This document shows, one piece after another, positions 22,626 through 33,591 of a stretch of DNA of 64,000 nt. Position numbers and translations under genes: made by a program. This stretch comes from Prochlorococcus sp. AG-459-O09 (GTDB lineage: Bacteria; Cyanobacteriota; Cyanobacteriia; PCC-6307; Cyanobiaceae): positions 1 to 64,000 of the forward strand of contig QCRH01000002.1 in the NCBI GenBank assembly GCA_003211955.1, in the 5' to 3' direction. The notes under the pieces were generated by a model. It had not been told where the DNA came from and ran no database searches. It saw only the letters and a list, made by a program, of their open reading frames with translations. Position 1 is the stretch's first letter. The number at the start of each line of letters is the position of its first letter.

Positions 22626-24008
22626 TTATTTACCAATACAAAACTTAGAAAAAATATTATTTAGAAGTTCCTCTGTTAATTCTTGACCAGTTATTTTAGA
22701 TAAGTTTTGAATTCCATCTCTCAGTTCTATTGATAACAAATCAAATGGCAATTTATTTTTAATGATTTCATCAGTATCATTTAAATTAGATAGGCAAGCA
22801 GACAAATTTGTTAGATGTCTTTCGTTTAAAAATATATTGATATTTTCTACTTGTTTTAATCCACATTTTTTTATGATTGTATCGATTAATAATCTTTCAC
22901 CATCATTATTCTTAATGCTCATAAGAATTGCGTTTTTTAACACATTTGAATTAATATTTTTGCAATCAATTAAATCTTTTTTATTACCCAAAATAGTAAT
23001 TAATTTTTCTTTGGGGATTTCTTCTATTATTTTTTTGTCTTCTTCATTAAATCCTTCTTCAAGACTATAAATATAAATTATAAAATCTGACTCTTTAATT
23101 TTCCCAAAACTTTTTTTAATTCCAATACTTTCAATTTGTTCACGAGTTTCTCTTATGCCAGCAGTATCAATTATTTTCATTGGAATATCATTAATAGTTA
23201 AATTAACTTCAATAACATCTCTAGTTGTTCCAGGAATATTAGTTACGATTGCTTTCTCTTTTTTTGCAAGTAAATTTAGTAAAGAGCTTTTACCAACATT
23301 TGTTTTACCTATAAGCGCAATGGATATTCCATTGTGAATATATGAATTTCTTTTTGCATTTTCTATTAGTAATTCTATTTTTTCTTTTACTTTTTTAATG
23401 TTTTTTAGATATTTGGTGTAATCAAAATCTGTGAAGTCTTCTTCAAAATCAACTCTCGCTTCTATTTCGCAAAGTTGATTTATAAGATCATTTTTAATAT
23501 CATTAATTTTTTTCTTTATATCTCCTTGAATTCCACTAAAAGCTAACTCTGCTGATCTTGTATTGCTTGCATTAATTAATTGATTAATCGACTCGGCTTG
23601 AGTAAGGTCTATTTTTCCATTAAGAAAAGCTCTTTGACTAAATTCTCCTGGGTTTGCAAGTCTAACTCTAGAATTACTAGATAATAATCTCTTTAGAACT
23701 TTATTTACTATGATAATCCCTCCATGGCAATGAAGTTCAACAACATCCTCTCCTGTGAAGCTATTTGGTGATTTCATCACTAAAATTAAAACCTCATCTA
23801 TAAATTTATTTTGTTTATTTTCCTGAATAAAACCATGAAAAACTCTATTTGATTCCCATGCATATTTAGATTTAGTTTGAACAATCTTTTTGCAAGAATT
23901 TATTGAGTCTTTCCCTGATACTCTTATTATCGCAACTCCTCCTTTCCCTATACTTATGGCTGAAGCAATTGCGGCTATCGTATCTTCTGTAGTAACTATC
24001 GAATCCAT
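22626..24008 (-). CDS. mnmE: tRNA modification GTPase MnmE
   Basis: [42 protein letters not shown]-terminal FCIGK. Confidence 0.97.
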   Translation of the reverse strand: MDSIVTTEDTIAAIASAISIGKGGVAIIRVSGKDSINSCKKIVQTKSKYAWESNRVFHGFIQENKQNKFIDEVLILVMKSPNSFTGEDVVELHCHGGIIIVNKVLKRLLSSNSRVRLANPGEFSQRAFLNGKIDLTQAESINQLINASNTRSAELAFSGIQGDIKKKINDIKNDLINQLCEIEARVDFEEDFTDFDYTKYLKNIKKVKEKIELLIENAKRNSYIHNGISIALIGKTNVGKSSLLNLLAKKEKAIVTNIPGTTRDVIEVNLTINDIPMKIIDTAGIRETREQIESIGIKKSFGKIKESDFIIYIYSLEEGFNEEDKKIIEEIPKEKLITILGNKKDLIDCKNINSNVLKNAILMSIKNNDGERLLIDTIIKKCGLKQVENINIFLNERHLTNLSACLSNLNDTDEIIKNKLPFDLLSIELRDGIQNLSKITGQELTEELLNNIFSKFCIGK

Positions 24009-24069
24009 CTCTCGCTTTGTTATGGATAATTAAGTAAGATTATCAAGAATTTTGAAATTTTCTTTCTGA

Positions 24070-24513
24070 ATGAGATTTAAAAGAGATATTACCTACAAGA
24101 AAATTCTATCATTATTTAGGAATCAGAATGGAAGTCCTTTCTTTAATGCTAAAGGTTTAGCTATAGGGGTATTTAGTGGCTGCTTTCCTTTTTTTGGGTT
24201 TCAGACTTTAATAGGGGTATTTTTTGCGAAAATAGCCAAGGGAAATATTGTTCTAGCTGCAATTGGTACCTGGATAAGCAACCCTTTTACTTATATTCCA
24301 CTTTATTATTTTAACTATAAAGTTGGTTCAATTCTTTTAAATAATTCTTCTAATGCAATTCTTGAAAAAAGTTTAGTTATTGATGACTTATGGAAACAAG
24401 GAAGAATTTTTTCCCTAAAGTTACTCTTAGGTTCATCTTGTGTAGGTATTTTACTAGCTTTGATTTGTGGCAGTATTGTTTTCTTTATCTACACGATAAA
24501 AATTAAAAGATAG
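24070..24513 (+). CDS. DUF2062 membrane protein
   Basis: FAKGLAIGVFSGCFPFFGFQT-like segment, GTWISNPFTYIPLYYFNYKVGS. Confidence 0.8.
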   Translation: MRFKRDITYKKILSLFRNQNGSPFFNAKGLAIGVFSGCFPFFGFQTLIGVFFAKIAKGNIVLAAIGTWISNPFTYIPLYYFNYKVGSILLNNSSNAILEKSLVIDDLWKQGRIFSLKLLLGSSCVGILLALICGSIVFFIYTIKIKR

Positions 24514-24530
24514 ATTGATCCGATCTTAAA

Positions 24531-26840
24531 TTAACTTTGTCCAACTCTGGCAATATCTAAAACATCTGCCATTGATTTAATTTGTTCAATTGTTTTGTGG
24601 AGTTGCTTATAACTTTCAAGACCTACACAAAGATTTATAATAGCTGGTTTACCATAAGCAGTTTTAACATTGGCATCGCTAACGTTTATACCTTTATCAG
24701 ATAACCGCATAAGAATATCTTTAAGAACTCCAACTCTATCAATTACTTCTATTCGTAGCTGTATTGGAAACTTATTATCGCCAGTTTTATTATCTTGATT
24801 CCAACCGACAGGTAATCTTCTCTCTATTGGAATTGGTATTACATTTTCACAATCTTCCCTATGTATAGTTATACCATGGTTGCCGAGCGACACAGTTCCG
24901 ATAATATCCTCGCCTGGGAGTGGGGTACAGCATTTACCTATTCTGTAATCAAGACCTTCTATCCCGGAAATTGGCGATTTAGCTGCTGTATTAGATTGAT
25001 TAGTGGATAAATTACTATTCCTTTTAAGAGATTTTGCTATTTCAGAATCAGAATCATTTTTTACATCTTCTGTCTGTAATTTTATTTCTTCTCTTAGTCT
25101 GTTTAATACTTGATGCAAAGTTAAACCACCAAAACCAAGAGATGCAAGAAGGTCTTCAGTAGTTTTTAAATTGCATCGATTTGCAACTTTTTTCATGGCT
25201 TCACTAGAAAGTAATGCTTCAAAACCGTTTCTACCTACTTCTTTTTCAAGTAAATCTCTACCTCTTTTAATCGTTTCATCACGATGGCTTTTCTTATACC
25301 ATTGGCGGATTCTATTTTTAGCAGTTGGCGTAACTACAAAGTTCAGCCAATCCAAGCTTGGAGTAGCATTATTACTTGTCAAAATTTCTATGAAGTCACC
25401 ATTTTGAAGCGCTGTAGATAATGGAGAAAGCTTTTCATTAATTCTTATTCCATTACAGTGATTTCCAACTTCAGAATGAATTCTGTAGGCGAAATCTATC
25501 GCGGTAGATCCTTTCCTTAAACCAACAACATCTCCTTTTGGAGTGATCACAAATACTTCTTCATCAAATAAATCTTCTTTAATTGAAGCTAAATAATCAT
25601 TATGATCCGTTTCATTGCCTTCTTGTTGCCATTCTACTAATTGTCTTAGCCAATTAAATCTCTCGGCATTACTTTTAGCAGGAGAACCACCCTCTTTGTA
25701 TTGCCAATGAGCGGCAATACCATATTCAGCAATTTGATGCATCGAAGTAGTTCTAATTTGAACTTCAATAGGTCGATGTCTTCCAATCACAGAAGTGTGT
25801 AAGGACTGGTATCCATTGGGTTTTGGTAATCCTATATAGTCTTTAAATCTACCTGGAATTGGTTTGAAAGTATCATGAACAACTGCTAAAGCTCTATAAC
25901 AACTATCTGAATTGTCCACGATAATTCTTAGGGCAGCAACATCATAAATCTCGTGAAAATGCTTTTGTTGTCTTTCCATTTTGCTCCAGATGCCATAAAG
26001 ATGTTTTGGCCTTCCTGTTATTTCAAAATTTTTCAAACCTGCTGAAACCAAGTTTTCCTTCATAAGATTCAAAGTTACTTTTAATCTTTTTTCTCTATCA
26101 CTTCTTTTAACAGCGATTTGATTTTTAAGATCTAGATATTCTTTAGGCTCTAAGAATTTAAAAGCTAAATCTTCTAATTCCCATTTAAATCTGTTTATTC
26201 CTAGTCGATTAGCTAATGGTGCATAAATCTCTCTTGTTTCTCTCGCTATTCTAAGTTTTTTCTCATCATTTAGCCATTCAATTGTTCTCATGTTATGAAG
26301 TCGATCTGCAAGTTTTACTAAGACAACTCTGATATCGCTGGCCATAGCCAAAAACATTTTCCTAAGATTTTCAGCTTGTGCTTCAGTCCTATTGTTAAAG
26401 TGAATGCCGCCTAATTTTGTTACACCTTCTACAAGTATTTTTACTTCTAATCCAAAATTTGTTTCTATTTCGGATAAATGAATGCCAGTATCTTCAACAA
26501 CATCATGTAAAAGGCCTGCAGCAATAACAGATGAACTAGCACCTATTTCTTTGAGGAGATTTGCAACAGCAACCGGGTGAATAATGTATGGCTCGCCGCT
26601 CGCGCGGAATTGTCCATCATGAGCTTTATAAGCAAGTTTAAAAGCCTTTACTATAAGGTTTTGATTCTCATCATTTTCTTTATTTGATTTTTCAAAATTA
26701 TGAATATCTTTAAGAAGCCAATCGGGAATTTTTATTTGATAATTCAAAAATTCGCTTTCATATTTTTTATTTTCAGGCAAAATAGTTTTGGAAACTTCAA
26801 TTTCGTTTTTTTCTTTTGAATTTGCAGCTGCCTCGGACAT
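24531..26840 (-). CDS. spoT: RelA/SpoT (p)ppGpp synthetase/hydrolase
   Basis: HD motif HDVVEDT, synthetase FKDYIGLPKPNGYQSLHTSV, TGS and ACT regions. Confidence 0.95.
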   Translation of the reverse strand: MSEAAANSKEKNEIEVSKTILPENKKYESEFLNYQIKIPDWLLKDIHNFEKSNKENDENQNLIVKAFKLAYKAHDGQFRASGEPYIIHPVAVANLLKEIGASSSVIAAGLLHDVVEDTGIHLSEIETNFGLEVKILVEGVTKLGGIHFNNRTEAQAENLRKMFLAMASDIRVVLVKLADRLHNMRTIEWLNDEKKLRIARETREIYAPLANRLGINRFKWELEDLAFKFLEPKEYLDLKNQIAVKRSDREKRLKVTLNLMKENLVSAGLKNFEITGRPKHLYGIWSKMERQQKHFHEIYDVAALRIIVDNSDSCYRALAVVHDTFKPIPGRFKDYIGLPKPNGYQSLHTSVIGRHRPIEVQIRTTSMHQIAEYGIAAHWQYKEGGSPAKSNAERFNWLRQLVEWQQEGNETDHNDYLASIKEDLFDEEVFVITPKGDVVGLRKGSTAIDFAYRIHSEVGNHCNGIRINEKLSPLSTALQNGDFIEILTSNNATPSLDWLNFVVTPTAKNRIRQWYKKSHRDETIKRGRDLLEKEVGRNGFEALLSSEAMKKVANRCNLKTTEDLLASLGFGGLTLHQVLNRLREEIKLQTEDVKNDSDSEIAKSLKRNSNLSTNQSNTAAKSPISGIEGLDYRIGKCCTPLPGEDIIGTVSLGNHGITIHREDCENVIPIPIERRLPVGWNQDNKTGDNKFPIQLRIEVIDRVGVLKDILMRLSDKGINVSDANVKTAYGKPAIINLCVGLESYKQLHKTIEQIKSMADVLDIARVGQS

Positions 26841-26894
26841 TTTATATTGCTTTAGATGTATTTTATTTAGGTCTAGAAAAATTTGCTATAAATC

Positions 26895-28493
26895 ATGAAA
26901 AAAAATAAAGAAAAAATTATTGTAGTTAAAAATCTTACTGTTAAATATGGTCTAAAACAGCAACCTATTATCAAAAATTTTAATTTGGAAATAGATAGTG
27001 GAGATCATTTGGCCATAATAGGACCTTCTGGATGTGGAAAGACCACTTTTGCAAAAACATTAGTAAATATATTGCCTGATAAGGCTACTTCTAAAGGGCA
27101 TCTATCGATTTCAAGTGTAGATCCTAGGAAAATAAATAACAAAGATGCACAATTATTTAGAAGAAATAATTTTGGATTTATTTATCAAGACTCTATAAAA
27201 AAACTTAATCCGCTAATGAGAATTGGGGATCATTTATATGAATTATTTAAAACACATGATCAAACTAAATCAACTATCGCTATTAAAAAATTAGTAAGAG
27301 AAGTTTTTCAAAAAGTAGGAATTGAAGAAAGCAGACTTGATTCTTTCCCACATCAATTTAGCGGTGGAATGAGACAGAGAGTTTCTATAGCAATGGCACT
27401 TGCTTTGAAACCTAAATTATTAATAGCTGATGAACCTACAACAAGCTTAGATACCAAAACAAGTTTTGAAATTATGCAAGAAATAATTCATCTATGTAAT
27501 GAATTTGATACTACTTTAATTTTAATTAGTCATGATATTAATCTTGCAGCAAAGTGGTGCAAAAAAGTTGCAATAATTGAAAAGGGATCGATTGTTGAAA
27601 AAGGGAATATATTAGATATTTTTCAATCACCAAAATCAGATGTCGGGAAAAAGTTAGTAAATGCTTCAAAAATAGTATTAGAATCAAAAACTAAAAATAA
27701 TACTCGAGATAAGGTCGTTCTAGAGGTAAATAACCTAAGACATTGGTATAAGTTAAATTCTTCAATTTTCATTAATAAATGGAATAAGGCTTTAAATGAA
27801 GTAAGTTTCAAATTATATGAGAATGAGACTCTTGGAATAGTTGGTTCTTCAGGGAGCGGTAAAAGTACATTATGTAGGGCTTTAATTGGACTCCTTAAAG
27901 TAAGAGGTGGTGAAATAAAAATTTATGATAAAAATCATGCATCGAAAAAAAATAAATCTTTTAAAAAGACAAACAATATGCAAATAATTTTTCAAGATCC
28001 TTTTTCAAGTTTGAATCCGAAAATGACAATTAAAAATATTTTGGAAGATATATTTTTTATTCAAAAAATTTCAGATAAAAGAAAAATCGATAAAGAAATA
28101 AAATTAATGGTAAGAAATTTAAATCTTCCTTTAAATAATGATTTTTTTAATTCTTATCCTAGCCAATTATCTGGTGGTCAATTGCAAAGAATTTCATTAG
28201 CCAGAGCGCTATTGTTGAAACCAAAAATTTTGATTTGTGATGAGAGCGTTAATATGTTGGATGCTTCAGTAAAAATAGAGATTCTTGAATTACTTAGAGT
28301 CCTGCAAGAAAAAATGAATTTAACGATTATCTTTATTACTCATGATTTAGGCATTGCTAAAAGATTTTGTGATAGGTTGCTAGTTATGAATCACGGAAAG
28401 ATAGTTGATGAAGGGGAAAGTTCTACAATATTCGCTAAAACTCAAAACGCGTATACAAAAACGCTTCTAAATTCCTCTTTAAATCTTATTTAA
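26895..28493 (+). CDS. Fused dual-ATPase ABC transporter protein (DppD/DppF-like)
   Basis: Two Walker A motifs GPSGCGKT and GSSGSGKS, two signatures FSGGMRQR and LSGGQLQR. Confidence 0.93.
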   Translation: MKKNKEKIIVVKNLTVKYGLKQQPIIKNFNLEIDSGDHLAIIGPSGCGKTTFAKTLVNILPDKATSKGHLSISSVDPRKINNKDAQLFRRNNFGFIYQDSIKKLNPLMRIGDHLYELFKTHDQTKSTIAIKKLVREVFQKVGIEESRLDSFPHQFSGGMRQRVSIAMALALKPKLLIADEPTTSLDTKTSFEIMQEIIHLCNEFDTTLILISHDINLAAKWCKKVAIIEKGSIVEKGNILDIFQSPKSDVGKKLVNASKIVLESKTKNNTRDKVVLEVNNLRHWYKLNSSIFINKWNKALNEVSFKLYENETLGIVGSSGSGKSTLCRALIGLLKVRGGEIKIYDKNHASKKNKSFKKTNNMQIIFQDPFSSLNPKMTIKNILEDIFFIQKISDKRKIDKEIKLMVRNLNLPLNNDFFNSYPSQLSGGQLQRISLARALLLKPKILICDESVNMLDASVKIEILELLRVLQEKMNLTIIFITHDLGIAKRFCDRLLVMNHGKIVDEGESSTIFAKTQNAYTKTLLNSSLNLI

Positions 28494-29445
28494 CTTTAAG
28501 AACACTTAGTAATTTTTGAAAATCTAATGGTAATTCTGATTCAAATATCATTTCTTTACCATTTATTGGATGTATAAGTCCAAGCTTAATTGCGTGTAAA
28601 GCTTGGCCATCTAATTTACATGGTAGTTTTTTACATCTTCCATATAATGGATCACCCACAATTGGATGATTAATGTGAGCGCAATGTACTCTTATTTGAT
28701 GAGTTCGCCCGGTATCTAGTTTGAAACTCATTAATGAGTAATTGCCAAATCTTTCTTCTAATTTCCAATAGGTACAGGCATACCTTCCTGAAGTTTCTTC
28801 AACTACTTTATATTTCAATCTATTTAATTTATCTCTGCCAATATTTCCCACTATTTGGCCTTCTTCAGAATTAGGTGCTCCATGAATTACTGCAATATAT
28901 TCGCGTGATGCTATTTTTTCTTTAATTTGTTTCTGGATATTTACTAATGCCTCTTGGCTTTTTGCAACCACCATACATCCGGAGGTATCTTTGTCTAATC
29001 TATGAACAATCCCAGGTCTTAGTTTTCCATTAATTCCAGGTAGATCTTTACAGTGAAAAAGTAATCCATTCACTAAAGTTCCAGATTTGTGTCCAGGGGC
29101 TGGATGAACAATTAGTCCTGATTGTTTATTAATTACTATAATGTGCTCGTCTTCAAAAAGGATATTTAAATTTATTTTTTCAGGTTTCAAATAAATAAGA
29201 GGTTCTGGAGGAGGCATCCATATTTGAATATTGTCGCCATTTTTTAATGGTGTCTTTGCTTTCGCGGTCTTGTAGTTTACAAGTACTAAACCCGAATTTA
29301 TAAAATGTTGAATTCTTGCTCTACTTTGTTCTGGCCTTTTACTTACCAACCATCTGTCTAGCCTCATAGGAAGAGGTAGCTCATAGATAATTTCTATAAG
29401 CTCACCTTCTCCAATGCCGAAAGAATTTTGATTATTTAATTCCAT
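28486..29445 (-). CDS. rluD: RluD-family 23S rRNA pseudouridine synthase
   Basis: S4 region, GIVHRLDKDTSGCMVVAKS, TGRTHQIRVHCAHINHPIVGDPLYG. Confidence 0.93.
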   Translation of the reverse strand: MELNNQNSFGIGEGELIEIIYELPLPMRLDRWLVSKRPEQSRARIQHFINSGLVLVNYKTAKAKTPLKNGDNIQIWMPPPEPLIYLKPEKINLNILFEDEHIIVINKQSGLIVHPAPGHKSGTLVNGLLFHCKDLPGINGKLRPGIVHRLDKDTSGCMVVAKSQEALVNIQKQIKEKIASREYIAVIHGAPNSEEGQIVGNIGRDKLNRLKYKVVEETSGRYACTYWKLEERFGNYSLMSFKLDTGRTHQIRVHCAHINHPIVGDPLYGRCKKLPCKLDGQALHAIKLGLIHPINGKEMIFESELPLDFQKLLSVLKVK

Positions 29446-30308
29446 AGTGGGACTTCTAAAGCAATTTTACCCAGCATTTGATTTCTATAATCTTCCAATA
29501 ACTTATGAGACATTCTCCTTTTATCGCCTGAGGTATGTTTTGATGCTGCTTCGTCGATCCAAGCAGAAGGACTCTTAAAGCCTTTGGTTATATCTACTCC
29601 ATATCTATTAGATATTTGTTTAACTGAGATATTCGCATTCTTATCTTTCTTGAGAGTGGATATAATTTTGATAAATCCAATTGCGACACTTTCTATTTCA
29701 TAAGCAGCTTCACCAATATCGTCACACAGTGCAAGATTAAGTGCTGATTTTTGATCTTCTAAATTTGGAGGTATAACACCAGGAGCATCTAGCAGATCTA
29801 TACCACTTTCTAATTTTATCCATCTTAAATTACGAGTCACGCCTGCTTTCCTAGCGCTATCTACAACTCTTTTTTTTGCAATTCTATTAATTAATGCTGA
29901 CTTTCCTACGTTTGGAAAACCAAGTGTAAGGGCTCTAATTGGCCTTATTCGCATTCCTCTAGAAAGTCTTCTATCGTCGATTGACGACCTAGAATCTTTG
30001 GCTGACTTACAAATTTCTTTAATCCCTATTCCTCTTTTAGCATCACACCAAAGAGGATATTGATCTTTAGCATTAAACCATTTATTCCAACTATTGATTG
30101 TATTAGGGGAGATCATGTCTGATCTGTTAATAACAAGAATATGTTTTTTATTATTTATCCATTTATTTAAGTGTGGATGTCCTGTTGACAAGGGAATTCG
30201 TGCATCTCTTACTTCTATAACTAAATCTACTTTATTGATAACTTCAGATAATTTCTTTTCTGCTTTTGCGATATGGCCTGGGTACCATTGAATTTTGGGT
30301 ATGTCCAC
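29436..30308 (-). CDS. rbgA: Ribosome biogenesis GTPase YlqF/RbgA
   Basis: IQWYPGHIAKAEKKL, circularly permuted G motifs VINRSD, GFPNVGKSALINR, LDAPGVIPP. Confidence 0.93.
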   Translation of the reverse strand: MDIPKIQWYPGHIAKAEKKLSEVINKVDLVIEVRDARIPLSTGHPHLNKWINNKKHILVINRSDMISPNTINSWNKWFNAKDQYPLWCDAKRGIGIKEICKSAKDSRSSIDDRRLSRGMRIRPIRALTLGFPNVGKSALINRIAKKRVVDSARKAGVTRNLRWIKLESGIDLLDAPGVIPPNLEDQKSALNLALCDDIGEAAYEIESVAIGFIKIISTLKKDKNANISVKQISNRYGVDITKGFKSPSAWIDEAASKHTSGDKRRMSHKLLEDYRNQMLGKIALEVPLWN

Positions 30309-30522
30309 TTCAATAAATCAAATAAAATTTTGTATTCCTTTTAGTTTTTATAAGTTTCAAAAGTATTTACTTCTAAAGTTTAGTATAAATTTAATGACTA
30401 AAAAATTTTTATAATCGTTAATTCTTAAAATTTATTAAGGCATAGGTAACAGTAACTACTTTTTAACCCAATAAGCCCAAATTAACGTTAGGGTCTTAAG
30501 ATTAAAAAATTAAGCTTGTTTA

Positions 30523-31731
30523 ATGTCAAAATTATCTCTTTCCAGTCTTGATAAGACACATTTAGAAGGAAAAAAAGTTCTTGTAAGAGTAGATTTTAAT
30601 GTTCCATTAAATGAAGATGGTCAAATAACCGACGATACGCGTATTCGTGCAGCGATCCCAACTATTGAATATCTTATTAATTATTCTGCAAAAGTTATTT
30701 TAGCTGCTCATTTTGGTAGACCAAAGGGTCAGGTAAATGAAAAAATGAGATTAACTCCAGTAGCAGCAAGATTAAGTGAATTATTGGGGCAAAATGTTGC
30801 TCTTACTAAGAGTTGTATTGGTGATGAAGCAGTTGCACAATCAAACAGCTTATCTAACGGAGATGTTCTTTTACTTGAAAATGTTCGTTTTTTTGGTGAA
30901 GAGGAAAAGAACGACCTGGAGTTTGCTAAAAAATTAGCGTCACATGCAGATATGTATGTAAATGATGCTTTCGGTGCTGCTCATAGAGCTCATGCTTCAA
31001 CTCAGGGTGTTACTAATTATTTAAGTCCCTCAGTAGCTGGATTTCTTTTAGAAAAAGAATTGAAATACTTACAAGGAGCAATAGATTCTCCAAAGCGTCC
31101 ATTGGCAGCAATAGTTGGAGGATCAAAGGTTAGTAGCAAAATAGGAGTACTTGATTCTTTACTAGATAAGTGTGACAAAATCATGATTGGTGGAGGTATG
31201 ATTTTTACTTTTTATAAAGCTAGAGGTTTAGGTGTTGGAAAGAGCCTTGTAGAAGAAGATAAACTCGAGCTTGCTAAAGATTTAGAAGAAAAAGCAAAAG
31301 CAAAAGGAGTAGAATTATTATTACCTACTGATGTTGTTTTAGCTGATGAATTTTCTCCGGACGCCAATAGTAAAATATCTCAAATTGATTCAATTAGTGG
31401 CAATTGGATGGGTCTAGATATTGGTCCAGATTCAATTAAAGTTTTTCAGAATGCTCTTGCAGAATGTAAGACAATTATTTGGAATGGTCCAATGGGAGTT
31501 TTTGAATTTGATAAATTTGCAGACGGTACAAATGCAATAGCTACGACTCTTGCGGACTTAAGTGCTTTTTCTGAAGTTTGTACAATAATTGGTGGTGGAG
31601 ATTCAGTCGCAGCAGTTGAGAAAGCAGGATTAGCTGAGAAAATGTCTCATATATCTACTGGAGGTGGTGCAAGTTTGGAACTTTTAGAAGGTAAAACCTT
31701 ACCAGGTGTAGCTGCGTTAAACGACGCTTAG
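30523..31731 (+). CDS. pgk: Phosphoglycerate kinase
   Basis: [45 protein letters not shown]. Confidence 0.98.
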   Translation: MSKLSLSSLDKTHLEGKKVLVRVDFNVPLNEDGQITDDTRIRAAIPTIEYLINYSAKVILAAHFGRPKGQVNEKMRLTPVAARLSELLGQNVALTKSCIGDEAVAQSNSLSNGDVLLLENVRFFGEEEKNDLEFAKKLASHADMYVNDAFGAAHRAHASTQGVTNYLSPSVAGFLLEKELKYLQGAIDSPKRPLAAIVGGSKVSSKIGVLDSLLDKCDKIMIGGGMIFTFYKARGLGVGKSLVEEDKLELAKDLEEKAKAKGVELLLPTDVVLADEFSPDANSKISQIDSISGNWMGLDIGPDSIKVFQNALAECKTIIWNGPMGVFEFDKFADGTNAIATTLADLSAFSEVCTIIGGGDSVAAVEKAGLAEKMSHISTGGGASLELLEGKTLPGVAALNDA

Positions 31732-31732
31732 G

Positions 31733-32467
31733 CTATATCTCATCAACAATATCAATGCTCTTTGTGAAAGTAATAATTCCTTCAGGGTGAGCTATGATTC
31801 CTGACCAAATTTGTATCCCTGGTTTTGAAGGGGCTCTTGTTATTTTAAAAATCCCTCCTGACGCCAATGGCTCCAATAATATTTCTTGTTCAAAAAATGA
31901 ATTAACTTGATGAGGTTTTATAGCTCCAGCAATAATCACTTCTTCAAGAGGCTTATTTAGAATTATATCGATATCATATTTTGAACCGGTAAGAACTTTA
32001 TCAGGAATTTTAAAACTAATATCTATCTTTTTATTATCGTTTCTTATAGTTGTGAATAAATTTTTGATAATCCCTTCATCTATTTTCCCAGTTACGATTG
32101 AAAATAAATAATCAAAATTGGATTCGAGTATATATATTTCTCCATTAACTATTTTTTCCCCATAAACTTTTATTCGCAAAATATCTTCATTTGGAATATT
32201 AGATTTTAATCTTTTGATCTTCCATTTGCTGTTAGGGAAATCATTAATAATCTTTAAAAATTGTTTTGGTATATTTTGGCTCTCTTCATTTCTAAAATTT
32301 TTTCTAATGAATTCTAAATCTCTATTATTTAAAGAGTTTTCTATATTTCTTATAAATTCAACTTTTAAAGTTTGCGTTATTGCTGAATAGGGAATAATAA
32401 GATAAACAAATAAGTAGAGAAGAAATCCTATATTTTTGAATAATTTTAAATTAAACATATTAATCAT
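31733..32467 (-). CDS. Hypothetical protein with N-terminal signal/TM segment
   Basis: 244 aa; hydrophobic N-terminus then soluble region, no family confidently recognised. Confidence 0.8.
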   Translation of the reverse strand: MINMFNLKLFKNIGFLLYLFVYLIIPYSAITQTLKVEFIRNIENSLNNRDLEFIRKNFRNEESQNIPKQFLKIINDFPNSKWKIKRLKSNIPNEDILRIKVYGEKIVNGEIYILESNFDYLFSIVTGKIDEGIIKNLFTTIRNDNKKIDISFKIPDKVLTGSKYDIDIILNKPLEEVIIAGAIKPHQVNSFFEQEILLEPLASGGIFKITRAPSKPGIQIWSGIIAHPEGIITFTKSIDIVDEI

Positions 32468-32499
32468 TGGTTATTTTTATTTTACTAATTTAAGTTTTT

Positions 32500-33591
32500 A
32501 TGTCTAAAAAAAATAATTTATTAGTCGCAGCCAGTGGTACAGGGGGGCATATTTTCCCAGCCTTAGCAGTTTCTAAAGAGGTGGAAGATGAATGGAATAT
32601 TCATTGGTTGGGTCTTCGTCAAAGACTTGATGCAAATTTTATTCCCAAAAAATATAATTTGAGGACTTTGAATATTAAGACGCCAAGAAAAAATATTTTT
32701 TTGTTTTATCAATATATAGAAATTTTAATGTCAACTTTCCAAATAATTAGGATCTTAAAAGAAAAAAAAATTAACTTAGTTTTTACGACTGGCGGTTATA
32801 TATCAGCACCTACTATTGTTGCCTCAAAACTTCTCAGGATACCTATCATTATTCATGAATCAAATGTAATTCCGGGGATGGTCACGAAATATTTTGGTTT
32901 TTTATGTAACTATGTTCTTTTAGGATTTAAGGAAACAAATTCTTATTTAAAAAATTGTAAAACTATTTTTACTGGAACACCTTTAAGAGAGCAATTCTAT
33001 AAATTTAATTTTTTGCCAGAATGGGTTCCAAAAGGAAATGGACCTCTTTTGATTGTTATGGGAGGTAGTCAAGGAGCAAAAGCTATAAATCAAATTCTTT
33101 ATGAATCTCTAGAATTTTTAATAAAAAAACAGTTTCGGATAGTTCATATTATTGGCGAATCTAATAAACAACCTTTTCATGTAAAAAACTCCAAAAATTA
33201 TATTCAAAAGAAATTTACTAATGAAATAGCAGCTTTAATTCAAAACTGTGATCTTGTAATATCGAGGTCTGGTGCAGGAACAATCAATGAATTAATGGAG
33301 GCTGAAAAACCTTCAATTTTAATTCCATATCCAGATTCTAAAAATAATCATCAGGAGAAAAATGCAATGATTCTTGCTGAAAGTGGAGGCTCAGTTTTAA
33401 TCAATCAGAGTAAAATTTCTAAAGAAGTTTTTGAAGAAACTCTAGAAAGAATTTTTAAAATAAAATCAAAAAAGGGAAAAAATCATTACGAAATATTAGA
33501 TCTCATGAAGAAGAACATGGAAAATAATAATAAAATAAAATCTAAAAATGAGATTAAAAAATTTATTAATTATTTTTTAAAGGAATTCTGA
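32500..33591 (+). CDS. murG: UDP-GlcNAc:undecaprenyl-PP-MurNAc-pentapeptide GlcNAc transferase
   Basis: ASGTGGHIFPALAV, TTGGYIS, HESNVIPG, MGGSQGAKAINQ, SRSGAGTINELM. Confidence 0.96.
   Translation: MSKKNNLLVAASGTGGHIFPALAVSKEVEDEWNIHWLGLRQRLDANFIPKKYNLRTLNIKTPRKNIFLFYQYIEILMSTFQIIRILKEKKINLVFTTGGYISAPTIVASKLLRIPIIIHESNVIPGMVTKYFGFLCNYVLLGFKETNSYLKNCKTIFTGTPLREQFYKFNFLPEWVPKGNGPLLIVMGGSQGAKAINQILYESLEFLIKKQFRIVHIIGESNKQPFHVKNSKNYIQKKFTNEIAALIQNCDLVISRSGAGTINELMEAEKPSILIPYPDSKNNHQEKNAMILAESGGSVLINQSKISKEVFEETLERIFKIKSKKGKNHYEILDLMKKNMENNNKIKSKNEIKKFINYFLKEF

Noticed and set aside
30309-30522. Possible ncRNA or small ORF in the gap upstream of pgk
   Set aside because: No credible ORF and no convincing structure; most simply promoter/5'UTR
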